This document shows positions 12,362-47,599 of a DNA stretch of 64,000 nucleotides, one piece after another (the first letter of the stretch is position 1; each line of letters begins with the position of its first letter). Under the pieces are notes generated by a model. It was given only the letters and a program-made list of their open reading frames with translations. It had not been told where the DNA came from and ran no database searches. Position numbers and translations under genes: made by a program. The DNA is from Ophiodon elongatus (taxonomy: Eukaryota > Chordata > Actinopteri > Perciformes > Hexagrammidae): positions 164,001 to 228,000 of the forward strand of contig JACSYO010001864.1 of the NCBI GenBank assembly GCA_016806645.1, written 5' to 3'.

Positions 12362-12362
12362 C
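12290..12362 (+). repeat. (CA)n microsatellite, first of three
   Basis: About 36 perfect CA units. It is in inverted orientation relative to the TG tract that follows about 140 bp later. Confidence 0.95.
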
Positions 12363-12478
12363 TAACAGGAAAAGTGTAAAGTAACACCACCTATTTAAAA
12401 AAAAAAAGGGGCAAAAGGTCTTGTTGAGACCAAAAGCACATATAAATGCAATGAAGGACACATAAACACAGAGATGGT

Positions 12479-12527
12479 GAGAGAGAGAGAGAGAGAGAGG
12501 AGTGTGTGCGTGTGCGTGTGTGTGTGC

Positions 12528-12591
<64 letters not shown>
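12479..12591 (+). repeat. (GA)n then (TG)n compound microsatellite
   Basis: A run of about ten GA units passes into about 45 TG units with a few CG interruptions. Confidence 0.95.
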
Positions 12592-12594
<3 letters not shown>

Positions 12595-12800
12595 TTTCCA
12601 GCAAACTAGTTTCAAGAAATGATGGCATAGTAAAAAGCCAGGCGCCAGGATTACAACAGGGCAGAGTGTGTGAGCACATGCATGTGGGAGAGTTATAAAT
12701 AGTTGCATCATCTGGAGTACATTACAGTGTATAAGTGAACAGGTCCGCTACCTGCAGCCACAGAAACCTCAGAACAGACACTGCCAAGCCCCAAGCTGGT

Positions 12801-12801
<1 letters not shown>

Positions 12802-12890
<89 letters not shown>
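12802..12890 (+). repeat. (CA)n microsatellite, third of three
   Basis: About 44 uninterrupted CA units. With the two preceding tracts it makes a CA / TG / CA array within 600 bp. Confidence 0.95.
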
Positions 12891-12892
<2 letters not shown>

Positions 12893-14740
12893 TAAAATTA
12901 ATCAATAAAAACAAAGTAATCAAGCAAAACTGAGTTTAAACAAAGTGCTGAACAGACAGACCGAGTCTGAGAGGAAGTGCCTCACGCGATAACACAACTT
13001 GACCGTGGTGAATCTCCACAGCTTTGAGTTATTAGAAAGGGCACCACAGAGATATCAACTCTGCTATTAAATGGTGGGCCTGGCGTGACTTTAAAGGGAG
13101 GGGAAACATAATGTCTGAACGAGGTTATTTAGCTTAGAACTGTCCGAACACCACTTCCTGAGGCCACACGCATTAACAGCACCTGTATTAATGCACAAAT
13201 CCACACAGACATATGTGGGGAAGGTTTTGCACTGATGTAATACAGGTTGCATTGCCCGGAGTGAGTAAAATGCCCACATGGTGCTATTAAAAACTTCACT
13301 AAACTTCATCATTTAAAATCCTGCTTTATAAGATCATCCACTGTTTATTACCTGTATTTTTGTAAAATGTCTGGATTCTCAACCCCCCCTAATCCGTAAC
13401 CGCTCTGTGCATTTTTACACTTATTACTTCTACACACAAATCTCTAAAGCCACAATGAATTGATTTACTTTTATATCTTACGAAGTCCTACTTTCACTTC
13501 ATCTTCTTTCCAAGTTTGCCACAAATGTAAGGCCCCCGAAATCAGGAGTTGGTGCAGGAAGTGGACCCTCCCCCCACAGCACATTTACACTCACACACAC
13601 TGAAACTTGAGCCACAGGAAGTGGTCCTGCGCAGCATCATGTCAGGGCAGATTAATTATTCACCATTTGAAAAATGCACCTTTTTCTCCTCTCCTATATT
13701 TCCCTCTTTCCCCTATATTCTACTGTTTTCCTTTTAGGTCCTCCAGAGAGGAACAGTCAAGGAGACAAAAAGCTCTGCTACCTGCGTTATCTCAAACTGA
13801 GCTGCGTTCAGACTCAAAACGAGCTGTTGCTGCTGTGGTTGCACAGGCCCCAAATTCCGGGAAATATTCTCCTGTGGTGTTCCCTGAAGACTTGCGGTAT
13901 TCCTGCCCACAGTATCCCCACAACGCTTTTGTGGAATTTCCTAAATGGATGAAAAGCAGGTTTATTTAAACTCTTTTGAAAAGTGAAACATATATCTTTC
14001 TTATCTCTCCATGGCTGCATTATTTTACTGTATAAACCCAACTGTGAAAAGGCTGAGGTAGAGAATAAAAAGAACAATTTTGTGCTGGTTTTATTAGAAT
14101 CGACTGAACAAACAATAAAACCACCCAGTTAACACATAATGTGGGCGATTAACACTATAAAACCTCCTTCCAGTGACTTCACCAGCAACGCTCCTTTGTT
14201 TGAGCGAGTTCACAATTCAAAACAGGATGAAAAATAGATTTGTGTTTGTTTAGAATTGTATATAATAATATTTTATATGAATTCATGGATAAAGTTAGGA
14301 CAGGAAGTCCTTACAAACATGTGGGAAATTTGCTGTCTTTTTCTTGACTATAAACTGATGTGGGACCCATGTGATGAAACTGAGGCTAGCTTTTTTATTT
14401 TTTTTGTTCTAGTGATATTAAACACAACATGTTCTTTTTACTCTCAATCTTTCAACCCCGTGAGAATCAACATGCACTTTGACAGTGGATGTAAAACAAG
14501 TTAAATACAGCCTGCGCATGTGAAGTCCATGCTCATCATTTGACAAGAAATGATGTCTGCAACCATTTGATGGATTGATAACACAACTTGCATAAAAAAA
14601 TAGCTACCAGCAAATTGCGAAACCGTCTTTTTTAGGTTTAAATACATTTATCCTCCCATTTTATTGTCTTGTTGAGCAGAAGTTTACATAAATCAAATGA
14701 GCTGGATGAAATAATGTAAAAAGTCCATGAAAAAACAATA

Positions 14741-15307
14741 GTTAGATAGTTACTTTATTAATCCTCATTTCTTTCGCTACAGCAGCATTTATAGATACAG
14801 GTAAAGCAATATTAAATATAAAAATTGCACAATATATACAACAACAAAAAAGAATAATATTAAATTACATAACTAAACAATAGTGCAAAGATCTAACCAA
14901 ACAAACAAACAACAGTGTAACGGTGGTTGAGTGATTGATTTGGCCATAGGTGATTTATTGTACAGTGTTATTGCAGAGGGCAGGAATGATCTCCTGTATC
15001 GGTCCTTGTGACAGCGGAGCTGGAGGAGTCTGCTGGAAAACGTGCTCCGCTGTCCCTGCAGTAAGTGGTGGAGAGGGGGGTCCAGGTTATCCAATACGGA
15101 TAATAATTTCTTCAGTGTCGTCCTCTCCAACACCTTCTCCAGACTGTCCAGTTTGCAGCCAATGATGGAGCCGGCCTTCTTAACAAGTTTGTTAAGTCTG
15201 TTGGTGTCTCCAGCTCCAATGCTGCTCCCCCAGCAGACCACGGAGAAGTACAGTGCACCGGCCACGACAGACTGGTAGAGCATCTCCAACCTCTTGCTGC
15301 ACACATT
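14741..15307 (-). mobile_element. 5'-truncated LINE 3' fragment with ORF C-terminus
   Basis: The - strand frame at 15304-14873 encodes the end of a LINE reverse-transcriptase ORF. It has the fish LINE pattern of a Leu-rich RLNKLVKKAGSIIG stretch, then a DSLEKVLERTTLKKLLS helix, then RSTFSSRLLQLRCHKDRYRRS, FLPSAITLYN. It ends in a tail with GGATTAATAAAGTAACTATC near 14740-14762, typical of teleost LINE 3' termini. It lacks the endonuclease and polymerase parts, so it is a dead insertion. The clade (L2/CR1-like or Rex-like) is not settled from this much sequence. Confidence 0.75.
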
Positions 15308-15435
15308 GAAGGTTATAAGTTATATTTGGTTACATGCGAGTTGCTAGTACTTTAAGGGCTATATCGGCATTTTCCTGTTCCTGTTCATATGTTAAAAACC
15401 CAATTTAAATTTTAATTTTTGTGACTGATATAATC

Positions 15436-15695
15436 TATGAGTGGCTGAGGCTCAGGTGGTAGGGCAGGTCAGCCTTTAATCATCGGACTTGATTTTGATC
15501 CGCAGCTTCTCTTATTTGCATGTCAAAGCATCCTTGAGCAAAACACTGAACCACAAACCTTTCCTGTGTATACGCATGGGTGAATGAAAGACTTGCTTTC
15601 TTCTACTCTGGTTTAAAATGCTGTGTAAATGAAGTCAATTTATCTCACGTTGCTTTGAATATTTTTACTTAAAAGCGCTGAATGCAAGACCTCTT
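15436..15695 (+). mobile_element. Degenerate tRNA-like SINE
   Basis: It begins with a tRNA-like head (GGCTCAGGTGGTAGGGCAGG, box A-like; TTTTGATCC, degenerate box B). A body follows with the CCTTGAGCAAAACACTGAAC motif common to a widespread teleost SINE, and it ends in AAAAGCGCTGAATGCAAG. Mutations in the box B and body show it is old. Confidence 0.6.
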
Positions 15696-16099
15696 TCATA
15701 GCTAAGAAATTAAATGAAAGTCCTTCTATGCGTTGTACTTCTTGTTACTTCTTCCTCTCACTTTTATAATGTATTGTGGTTAGTGTCTGTCTGCCTTTGT
15801 GCAATTTCATACCAAATGTTATTCACTGAAAAATATGTTCCCCACAAGGCCGGTAAACTATCCAGCTTATGTTGTGCATGTGCGTCAGCGTTTAGTATGT
15901 GACCACAGGGATGTGCACACAGCGCTACAATGACACAGTCGTTTTTCACCAGGAAGTGTCCACTCTCCTCCTGTCACGCTGTGACTGTGTGGATTAAGCT
16001 GAGGTCAGGGGGAGAAGGTTGTGTTAAGTGGAGTTTGGAGGAGCAGCGGCCAAACACACTTTCCCCTCAGGCAAGTGGTCAAGGGACAATTGAGGGCAT

Positions 16100-16104
16100 A
16101 CACA

Positions 16105-16154
<50 letters not shown>
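16100..16154 (+). repeat. (CA)n microsatellite
   Basis: About 27 CA units with one TA interruption near the start. Confidence 0.95.
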
Positions 16155-16155
<1 letters not shown>

Positions 16156-19100
16156 CCTCATACACACTCACATACCCACAAGCGGTTGATTCTGAAATAA
16201 ACATCTTGCCCCGTTAATACCCACAGTGCCTTGGGCTGCTTGGCCCACTGGCCTACCCTGGTGACCCTTGTTACCGTGGTGATTAAATATTGGGAGCCTT
16301 CATCTGCAAACATTTAGCCAGTGTCACCCTGCCACCGCGGGCTCAGCAGCAACACACACAAACATGCAACTGAGGTCACATTGTGCCACATAATTAACAA
16401 CTGACAAATGAATATCTTGTCTCTGCAACTGCTGTCGGGCGAAAACCTTCGAACGCTGGTCTATTTTTACGAGTTAAAGTGATACTCTGCCTAAAGCATA
16501 AGTATCAAAATCTCCACCCAAAGTGACTATAAAAAGGTTATAGTTAACATTTTAGACAGAAAACAGAGGCTGTGGTCAGAGTGAATTCGGCAGCATAATC
16601 CACACTGTCCATCTGTGTTCCTGACGCTAATTGTTTTGCCAAAATCTGGCTACTGACACACTTTTTGTTAGAATTTGTCAGAGCAATACTGTTGCATAAA
16701 AGTATTGTATTAAGCCCTGCGAGGTGATTATTTATCTTTATATGTAATTCTAAAAAATGTCCGGATCACTTTACTGTTAAAAGACTTAACACTTGATTTA
16801 CAAAATCCTCAAAAAATCTCAAAATACATTGTGCCAGGCTGAAGGTTGGCTGTTTTTCTTTTATTGTAAAAGGTGACATTTTGGAGATCCAACAACAAAG
16901 ATATGTACCTATAACACACATTTCCTTCGTCATTAAATTTCCATTGCCTGTCACATTCCACCTCCTGATCTCTGAACTATGACACGCAGGTCCTCCTCCT
17001 CCAGGCCAAACCACCACGGACACCGTGCCTCAGGTCACTCATTGGCTTACTAAGCAGAGCAAAGGAGGTCGTTACTTCTGGAAATAAGTCTTCTCTAAAT
17101 GACAATTTTTTAGTTTTTAAGCGACTCACTTGACGTATGGTCATCCAACAAATACAAACAGGTTAATATTATGTTGGACATCCAAAAAAACGTAACATCC
17201 TAGTATTGACCACAACAGTTTTAGTGTTCTCTTAAAAGTACCTGATGTGCTGCTAGAGTAGGGATCTGCTCAAAGTCTTTCTCATTAAGAGTAATGGAGA
17301 AGGTAAGACATACACAGGAACTCTGGCCTCCAGTCTGGCTGAAGCTCACACTGGTGGAGAGTGCAGTACCACAAAAAGAGAAAAAGAATATGTCACATCT
17401 GAGTCTCCACCAATTAAAAAATCAGTACAACCCAGAGCAGGCTAGCATACACAAGCAGCTGCTTAGAGCTCTGCAGACCACATGACAGCCACCTTTTTAC
17501 TTAAATGACAGGTTCACGCTTTCCTACGTCAGTCTTTAAACTTTGCTTTGATTATTCCTCGTCCTTCCTGGTGGAAGAAAGCCACAGTCCTTGCTTTGTG
17601 TAAAAATGCACTCAAAAGTTTATCTGAAGTTAATTTGAGGCTCCAGCAGTCTGAGTTGGGGACATTTTTTTAAGTTATGTTCCCTGTTTAATTGCATGGA
17701 AGGCTAGTAACAAAAATAGAGATTGTTGCTCTAAAAGAGACTTTTAAAGAGATATTTGGTTGATTTCACTTATTTGGAGAGTTGAAGCCATGTGTCAGCT
17801 TCAGAAAACATTTTTGCAGAGAACAAGGACTTTTACTTGAAATATAAAAAAATCGTGTGACACTTTTAGTCATATGCATAAATGCTTTTTTCTATAGCAG
17901 ACCTCAACTTCCTCTCAGTATGTTATTTATGTAAGTGCTGTGCTTTTGTGCTCTTCTTCAAGGGATTGTTGGATTTTTGTGAAACTATGATTGCACAACG
18001 TGATTTATTTGAGACATTCCACTACTTCTTTTTAGGACGTCCACTCACACTTACAGCAGCTTATGATGAATTGATAGTGACATCTAGCGGTAAAGATGCA
18101 ACACTGCAGGTTAGGAGATGTGTCATATAGTGTCTGTGCAGTCTATAAAAACCTGTTTTTTGAGACTGTTTCAGAAAGTGCAATTCGGAGCTTTGAAGAC
18201 ATGGCATGAAAAGAAATGTCCTTTTTGTATTTTATTTTATTGTTTTAAATGCTAGGCACGCGGTGCCTTGATGAGCTCACCTGCAAAACTGGTTGATCAA
18301 CAAGCCGCTGTTATCTTGATTTCAGCATATGTGAAATTACTTGACCTCTCAGAACTGGATGCAAAAACAACAATAAGCTTGTCACATGCTTTGCTCATAA
18401 CCGGCCCGTAACTCATAAAGCGTGGGTATAAAGTCTACTGTTGTAACTTGCCGTTTCTGCGTGTGGCGAGGTAGACTGACACAAGAAACATGAGAGGGCA
18501 TGGGAGATATCTTTTGTGTGTTCCTGGGTGTTAGAAGAATGGGCAGCCTGGTGAGTGCGCTCCGCTCTCCTGGACATAGAGGAGCCAGAGACTTCCTTTT
18601 GCTTCATCCCTGCCTCCCTGCCGGGGCTCTGTCCACCTGGAGACAGGTATCATGACCTAGAACTATAACACTGAGATCTCTTGTAGCTAACACTCTTTTT
18701 CAGTCACTCTGGGACTCTTTGTCTTTGCTTCTCTGTTTCAGTCCCCACCTCTCTGCTCTCTCTTTGCCAGGCAGTGTAAAGTACAGCTCAGGTTAATGAA
18801 GGTGCCATGCACCAGGGCAATAAATTATGCATTATCAACAGGTTTGCATGTAAACATGTGATCAGACTGCACTCTGGTCTTTCTAGTGCAGTCTTCCAAT
18901 GATGCACGTTATTTGACCAAAGGGTCTAGTGTCAGGAAGACACCATTTGTAGTTATCTTTTGGAAAGATTTGTCATTAAGATACCTTTTTTTTTTTAGCT
19001 CACCATTATGTTAAATTGAGATTATATTTAGTGATCAACACTATGTTGGTGTAGATTATTTGATATCTGGATTTTTCTGGAGTAAGTGATGTCAGAAAAT

Positions 19101-19479
19101 GATGTCAGAAAATTGAGAAATATGTTATTGTCATGATTGTCAGTGCATTCATGCCTTTTTAAATCTTTATTTAGCACAGAACAATACTGGCAGTATTATA
19201 TAAATTCTATCAATAACAATAAAATATGTGCGGAAAAATTAATAAATAGATCACAAGAACTATATTGTCCAACGTTTTCTACATACCAAGTGCTGGATTT
19301 ACATACTAATAATCATAAAGGCATTGAATACATTATGTTGTTTTGGGTTTATAATAGATCTCAAATATTGCATGTTGAAATTTAAGTCTTCTGAGAATTA
19401 AAAAAGTAAGCTACCATCAATTTGATCAAAGGTTAGATGGTTCAAATAATTTCTAAAATGTAATTTAACATAATGCAGC

Positions 19480-19805
19480 TGTTTCACCTTCATGAAAGCT
19501 GCAGGTCTGCTGAGACCCTCAGCCCCTTTAAATCCAGATTGGAGACTTTTCTGTTTGCTGTTGCCTTTAATTGAACCAGATTCAAGGATATTAATCAATT
19601 TCTGCATTTTGCGAATGTATTTTATTTATTGTACTGCAGTGCAACTTTCATTCTCTTTTTAGCTTTTTAATGTTTTACTGAATGTTCTTAATTGTTTTTA
19701 AATTTTATTTTGCATTATGTTTTGATGCTTTTAATGGTTTTATGTGAAGCACATTGAATTGCCTTGTTGTTGAAATGTGCTATACAAATAGACTTGCCTT
19801 GCCTT
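19480..19805 (+). mobile_element. L2-like LINE 3' end
   Basis: It starts in the ORF C-terminus (ESCRSAETL, then FKSRLETFLFAV), followed by a 3' UTR. It ends with AAGCACATTGAATTGCCTTG and GTGCTATACAAATAGACTTG, then short TTGCC repeats. The same family is present in inverse orientation at 47831-48320. Only the last 300 bp remain. Confidence 0.7.
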
Positions 19806-19959
19806 CATCAACATATAAGTATTTGTAGGTATTCAGTTAAGCATTCTTCCAACCAACACATAAAAACCTCCAGCATCATTTGGCAGAACCCTTTCGTATG
19901 TCCACTGCCAGAGTAAGTATTTAATATCATAAATTGTTAAACATCTTCTTGTATTTGGG

Positions 19960-20219
19960 TCAGTCTGTCGTGATTAGCGCTGCGTTTGGCCCGTCAATCA
20001 GTCACGGGTGTGTTTCTACGTCATCGGGTTCCAGCCAATCACGTGGCGACGTCCAGAAACGGGGCGCCCGAGACGTAAGTCTCACAAACATGGCGACGCG
20101 CCGAGGAGGGTACGGAGATTGGAAATACGACCGCTTTTAACCGAGAAAATAACCTCCTCTTCGCATGTTACGATGTGGTGGGGTTAGCCGGAGCCGCCGC
20201 ACGCACAGCCGGTTAGACG
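19960..20219 (+). promoter_or_regulatory. snx13 CpG-rich, TATA-less promoter
   Basis: A CG-dense block just upstream of the snx13 start codon. It holds a CRE-like TACGTCAT (20017-20024), a CCAAT box (20035-20039) joined to a CACGTG E-box (20040-20045) and AAACATGGCG (20086-20095), which matches the YY1 consensus often found at start sites. A 16-codon upstream ORF begins at that ATG (20090-20140). Start-site location is inferred. Confidence 0.6.
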
Positions 20220-43359
<23,140 letters not shown>

Positions 43360-45656
43360 CAGGAGACGACCGAGGCAACGGGACATGGGCCGACTAGAAA
43401 CACACAGACTTGAGAGCTAAGAGTGAGAGTGGGGGGGGCTTGATGTGAACGTTGAGGTATGCGTGTGATTTCTGCCCTGTCACTTCCCTCACACACTCTT
43501 TTCAGTGAAAACACTCCACTTACTGATTTTATTTCTGTCAAGACAGAATTGAAGGATGAACAACACACACTCTGCCCTCCTCTCACTCTGTGACATACAT
43601 ACACACACACATGCGCAAACACAAATCCTGTAATTTGCACCAAGACTGGACATGGCAGTCTTTTCTTTTAGTTTAGATATTCTCCTCCTCCTTTTTGGAC
43701 TTTTTAGTTGTGTTTAGCTTTATCCTGGGCCAGTCAATGCTGCTTTCTCCTGGTCCAGAGAGCAGACCACCAATACGGTATTGTTTTTAAACTGCAGGAG
43801 TAGATAGCATAGACCCACACCTTGCCTTACCTTCCCGCTTATGTCTTTTGGCCGGTTCACTCTACCATCTCAGTGATCGGGCCACTCAGCTGTAGTCAAA
43901 CTTACCCTCACGCTGTAGACATTTCTCTGCAAAAGCTGCACACTTTTTTTTTTTTTTTTTTTTTTTCATAGCAACCAAATATGTCAATAGCACTGGGTTT
44001 AACAAAGGCGCTGTTTTTAAAATGTGACTGAACAAATATGGGTCGAAGGAGATGATTTAGATTTTTATTGTCTGCATCTTTTCCAGCCTCAATGCCTCTC
44101 TTGACATGGAAGTTGTTGTTTTTTCTTTCCAAAGTGTAACATCTAATGTACCACCCATGATCCTCAAAGAATAGATCCACATCCCCTTTAATGCTACTGT
44201 CATAACCTGTGACGACCAAAGCTCATGCTGTTCCATACGTGTGTGTGTGCGCGCACTGGTTTGGTGTTGGGATACTCTGAACACTATTGTTTTTCATATT
44301 AATCATGTGAGGAAAGAGAATGCAAAGTTGACCTTTAACGACCTAAAAGGTGAGGCTGTGAGGACACACGGCTGTGGGAGGCCAAGCGCGCCATCAAAGA
44401 ATGTACTCTCTGGTCTAGTGTATTTGGCTCATGTAGAAGTGTGTGTGAATGGTCGTGTGCGAGCGTGTGTTTAGCACAAAGATGCAGTCGTCTTCAGTCA
44501 GTGTGCCAGTGTGAGCTAGTGAACCAGCCTTAAAACTATATACAGTATATACTGACCAAGAGACTCGCGCTAGCGGTAGCTCCCCTTCACTCGACTGAAC
44601 GTTACAAGGAAATCAAGATAGAGATATGGAGGTATATCCACTTTTATTCAGAGAAAATGTCTTTAATTTTGTGCAATATTTGTTTTTCTTTAATGCATGT
44701 GCATTTTGAATCATTATATACTTAAAAAAGTAATTCATATTGTTTTAATAGTAGAAAACGTGAAAGAAGCTTCCAAGAAATGTCTTCTTATCCCAACAAC
44801 TTAACATTCCGTTGTTGTAAAAGTACAATGTTTATTTTACAGACTTGTTTTATAAGTCTGAGTTTTTTTGTTTGTTTTTGTTTTTGGTGTTTGGGGGGTA
44901 TTTTACACTTATCCCTCGCCCACTCGTACAGAATCTTGTGTTTTGGGCATCAGTCGGGCAGTGGCAGGGGGTTTTCTGTGTAGCAGCCGGGTGATTAGCT
45001 CATTGGGCTATAGCTAGTTCAGAGGCGCCTCAGACAACGGCTTCTTTTTAACTCATAAGTGGCGTTTTATGCATTCAAGCCTGTTCTGTTGAGTGTGAAC
45101 AGATCTGACGGCTGGAGGGACCCATGTCCTGTCATGAGCACTTACCGTAGCAACTGTGGGAGGGCCATGGGCTGGACGGGGCCCCGTCCTGCTGCAGTCG
45201 TTGGATGGGAATCCCTCGTCTGCGTTGATTGATTTGCTTGCACTGAGCAGCCCTGGTGGACTCCGATTGGCTGAATAGGAGGACATGAACTGGAGCCTCG
45301 CTTACTGGGAGGTGAATATTTTGTTCCCACGGTGGAAGAGGTGTCACTTCTAACTTTCTGCACTTCTCTCCACACAGGAAGGCTTGTCTTTTTTCTTTTT
45401 TTTTTAACCCCAGTATTTATGAATCTATGATTATGAAAAATTGTGCATATCTGTGTACAGTATGTGTTAATAGTGTGCCTAAATGTACTGTCAACTCTAT
45501 TTTCATATTTTTCTTTAACCTAAAAAAAAAAAAATCAATCAGAATGTCATGATCATTTATGCGACTGAAAATGACTTTAGGGTGTTTTTTTGCATCATGC
45601 TTATCAAACTCTTCCTTGTGAGCTGTTGTGCTCAGATCAGTATAACACTAATAAAA
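43360..45656 (+). other. snx13 3' UTR (probable)
   Basis: About 2.3 kb follows the stop codon with no other gene. It contains a T23 run (about 43945-43967) and ends at an ACTAATAAAAAGG signal near 45647-45656, the first strong poly(A) hexamer in a suitable context. A 103-codon - strand frame here (43908-44219) is judged spurious. Confidence 0.5.
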
Positions 45657-46345
45657 AGGTAACTCAAACTAACGGACCCTCGGGGCGATGCTGGTGTCAG
45701 TACGTTTGTTTGATGCATTTGTGATTCAGATAGATTTGCAGGTTCTGAGCTTAATGAAAAGCTCCTGATGTGGCTGGTTTCCGTAGCAGCTAAAGGCCTC
45801 ATATTAGACGGACCACTAACTGGTATCAGATCATCTCCTTGCTGTCTAATAGATGTTTTCTCTTTATCCCGTAAGAACAGGTCTCTTTTCTACTAATGAC
45901 CAGACACTAGTTATTAAATACCTCTGACCGACTAAGTTAATGTCCCTACTTACACGATACATTCCCCTTAATGTTGTAGTTATTCTTATAGCTTTGTTAA
46001 GCATGCTTAACATTCCAATAACTCAATTTGAGTGTTAAATAATTCTATACTCAGTAATAATTCCAAAAGTAATTTTTTTTGCTTATTGGAATGGATAAAA
46101 TGGTTTATGCATTAAACTGTAAGAAATAACTATTAAAAATCCAATGATGACAGATATGAAATTGCCTTTTTGATTAAATACATGATCTTTTAATTCAACC
46201 AATCAATAGCTTCCAATATTGTAGGACCCTTGGTCAACCCTATACACTATACACACACTTCTTTAACTGGGTGTCATATTGTCCACGAACATCTCAGCAG
46301 TCCATGTCAGCCAGTCTGAAGGTTTGTTTATTCCTCAAACAACCT
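45657..46345. other. Interval between snx13 and dmac1
   Basis: AT-rich sequence between convergent 3' ends. A probable dmac1 poly(A) signal lies near its right end (AATAAA on the - strand at about 46327-46332). Nothing else is recognised. Confidence 0.5.
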
Positions 46346-46695
46346 TCACGTCTTCTTCTGCGCTTTTCCTACCGGGTCAGCCACGATGACGAGTCCCCAC
46401 GCAGCCAAACCTGAGCGACACAACGCGGTACATCACGTCAAAAAGACGACAATCGACGTCATACCTTTTTAAAAAAGTTATTAAGAGTACCGTTGTTTAA
46501 CTCACAAGCAGCGAAAGTGATCTGCGCCACCGTGCCCATAGAGGTCGGGCCGCCCAGCCGCATCACCCTCCGCGCCGCGTTGTACACATACGCGCCGGAG
46601 AGGATCAATCCGCCGCCGGAGATGACCCGACAGCTCCAGCAGCTCTGAAACGTCTGACCGGTTCTGGACACGGGGCCGTCCGGTGCTGTTGCCAT
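46346..46695 (-). CDS. dmac1: Distal membrane-arm assembly component 1 (TMEM261-like)
   Basis: Two exons, 46695-46506 and 46410-46346, give 84 aa. The donor GTGAGT and acceptor GTCGCTCAG join in frame at a Cys codon. The protein begins MATAPDGPVSRTGQTFQSCW. It carries the family CWSCRVISGGGL motif, a first membrane segment (GGLILSGAYVYNAAR), and a second (TVAQITFAACLAAWGLVIVA) ending ADPVGKAQKKT. Human DMAC1 has the same layout (CWSCRVLSG, two transmembrane helices, a MADPKGKA end) but a longer N-terminus. The protein sits in the mitochondrial inner membrane and supports assembly of the distal (ND5) module of complex I. It is transcribed divergently from btd. Reading straight through the donor would give a different C-terminus without the conserved ADP-x-GKA end, which supports the splice. 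Confidence 0.87.
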
Positions 46696-47240
46696 GGTGC
46701 TGCAGGGCTAATGCGGCTAATGCGAACACACACTTCCTGGTCACACACGTGACACGTGACGTCAGAAAACACGAGCGAGAGAAAAAATAAACATGAGTTC
46801 AGTTTCTTTGAAATTAGCCTCGTTTGTTTTGAGCAATTCGTTCACTTTAAGTACGAAGACACGAGCAAATGTTCATCTCAAGTCATGCTGGTTGCAGAAA
46901 GAGGGTCAGATTTGTAAAGACGTTCCGGGTCACGTTCTTAATGTTTCCTGTCTTGTGTTTTTCAAAATAAAGGTTTGTTTATTTCTCGCCGCTGTATGTT
47001 GACGGTTATTTCCGGGATCCCGTCACGGCAGGATACGTAGATATACGTATTTATACGGACATGGACCTGCTGCACAAACTACCATGGTGTGGATGAAGAT
47101 GTTCAGTTAAAACAACAATATGGATGACCTCTACACCAGAGATTAAGCTGACTCACTAGACTAGACGGACTCTTGACCCCAGAGAGGCGATGGCGCAATC
47201 TCAATAAAATCGTCTCTCAAAGAAGAAAGAAGAAGCCACT
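46696..47240. promoter_or_regulatory. Shared dmac1/btd bidirectional promoter interval
   Basis: 545 bp separate the two start codons. Close to dmac1 lie two CACGTG E-boxes (46746-46751, 46753-46758), the second overlapping a full CRE TGACGTCA (46757-46764). No TATA box was seen. A six-codon ATG-to-stop uORF (47190-47207) precedes btd. The 70-codon + frame at 46793-47002 shows no family resemblance and may just be 5' UTR. Confidence 0.6.
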
Positions 47241-47542
47241 ATGTTGTTGCTGGTTGTCGTTTTTGTCTGTTTTCTGTTTTCGTCCGGTCAGACGGATCCA
47301 GTCGTGGACTCCTGGTACGTCGCCGCTGTGTATGAGCACAAAGTGATCCTGAACCCGGAGCCCCGGGTCCCCCTGTCCCGCTCCGCTGCCCTGCAGCACA
47401 TGCAGAGAAACCTGGTCGTCTACGAGGAGCAGGCGGCCCGCGCCGCTCTGCAGGTATAGTCCGCTCAGGAGGGAGTTACATGGTTACTACTTCAGTTGCT
47501 TGTTGTTCACTTCATAAATAACACTTCAGTTTATCCGTAAAT

Positions 47543-47599
<57 letters not shown>

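Larger units (their letters stand above)
6720..19950. other. Gene-free interval between twist1 and snx13
   Basis: No exon with convincing coding content was recognised on either strand. The interval holds CA/TG microsatellites, a LINE 3' fragment at 14.7-15.3 kb, a tRNA-like SINE at 15.4-15.7 kb and LINE-like tails near 9.6 and 19.5 kb. Mammals have HDAC9 in this position. I see no HDAC9 exon here. Conserved twist1 enhancers might be present but cannot be identified without alignment. Confidence 0.6.

Noticed and set aside
11191..12923. Several frames of poly-Cys-Val or poly-Thr-His
   Set aside because: Translations of CA/TG microsatellites.
15440..15700. A functional tRNA gene in the SINE head
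   Set aside because: Box B is mutated, no cloverleaf can be closed, and SINE body sequence follows.
43908..44219. 103-codon - strand frame in the snx13 3' region
   Set aside because: Contains a Lys run from a T23 tract and no known motif; lies antisense in a 3' UTR.
46793..47002. 70-codon + frame upstream of btd
   Set aside because: No family resemblance and no splice join to btd; may be 5' UTR or noise.
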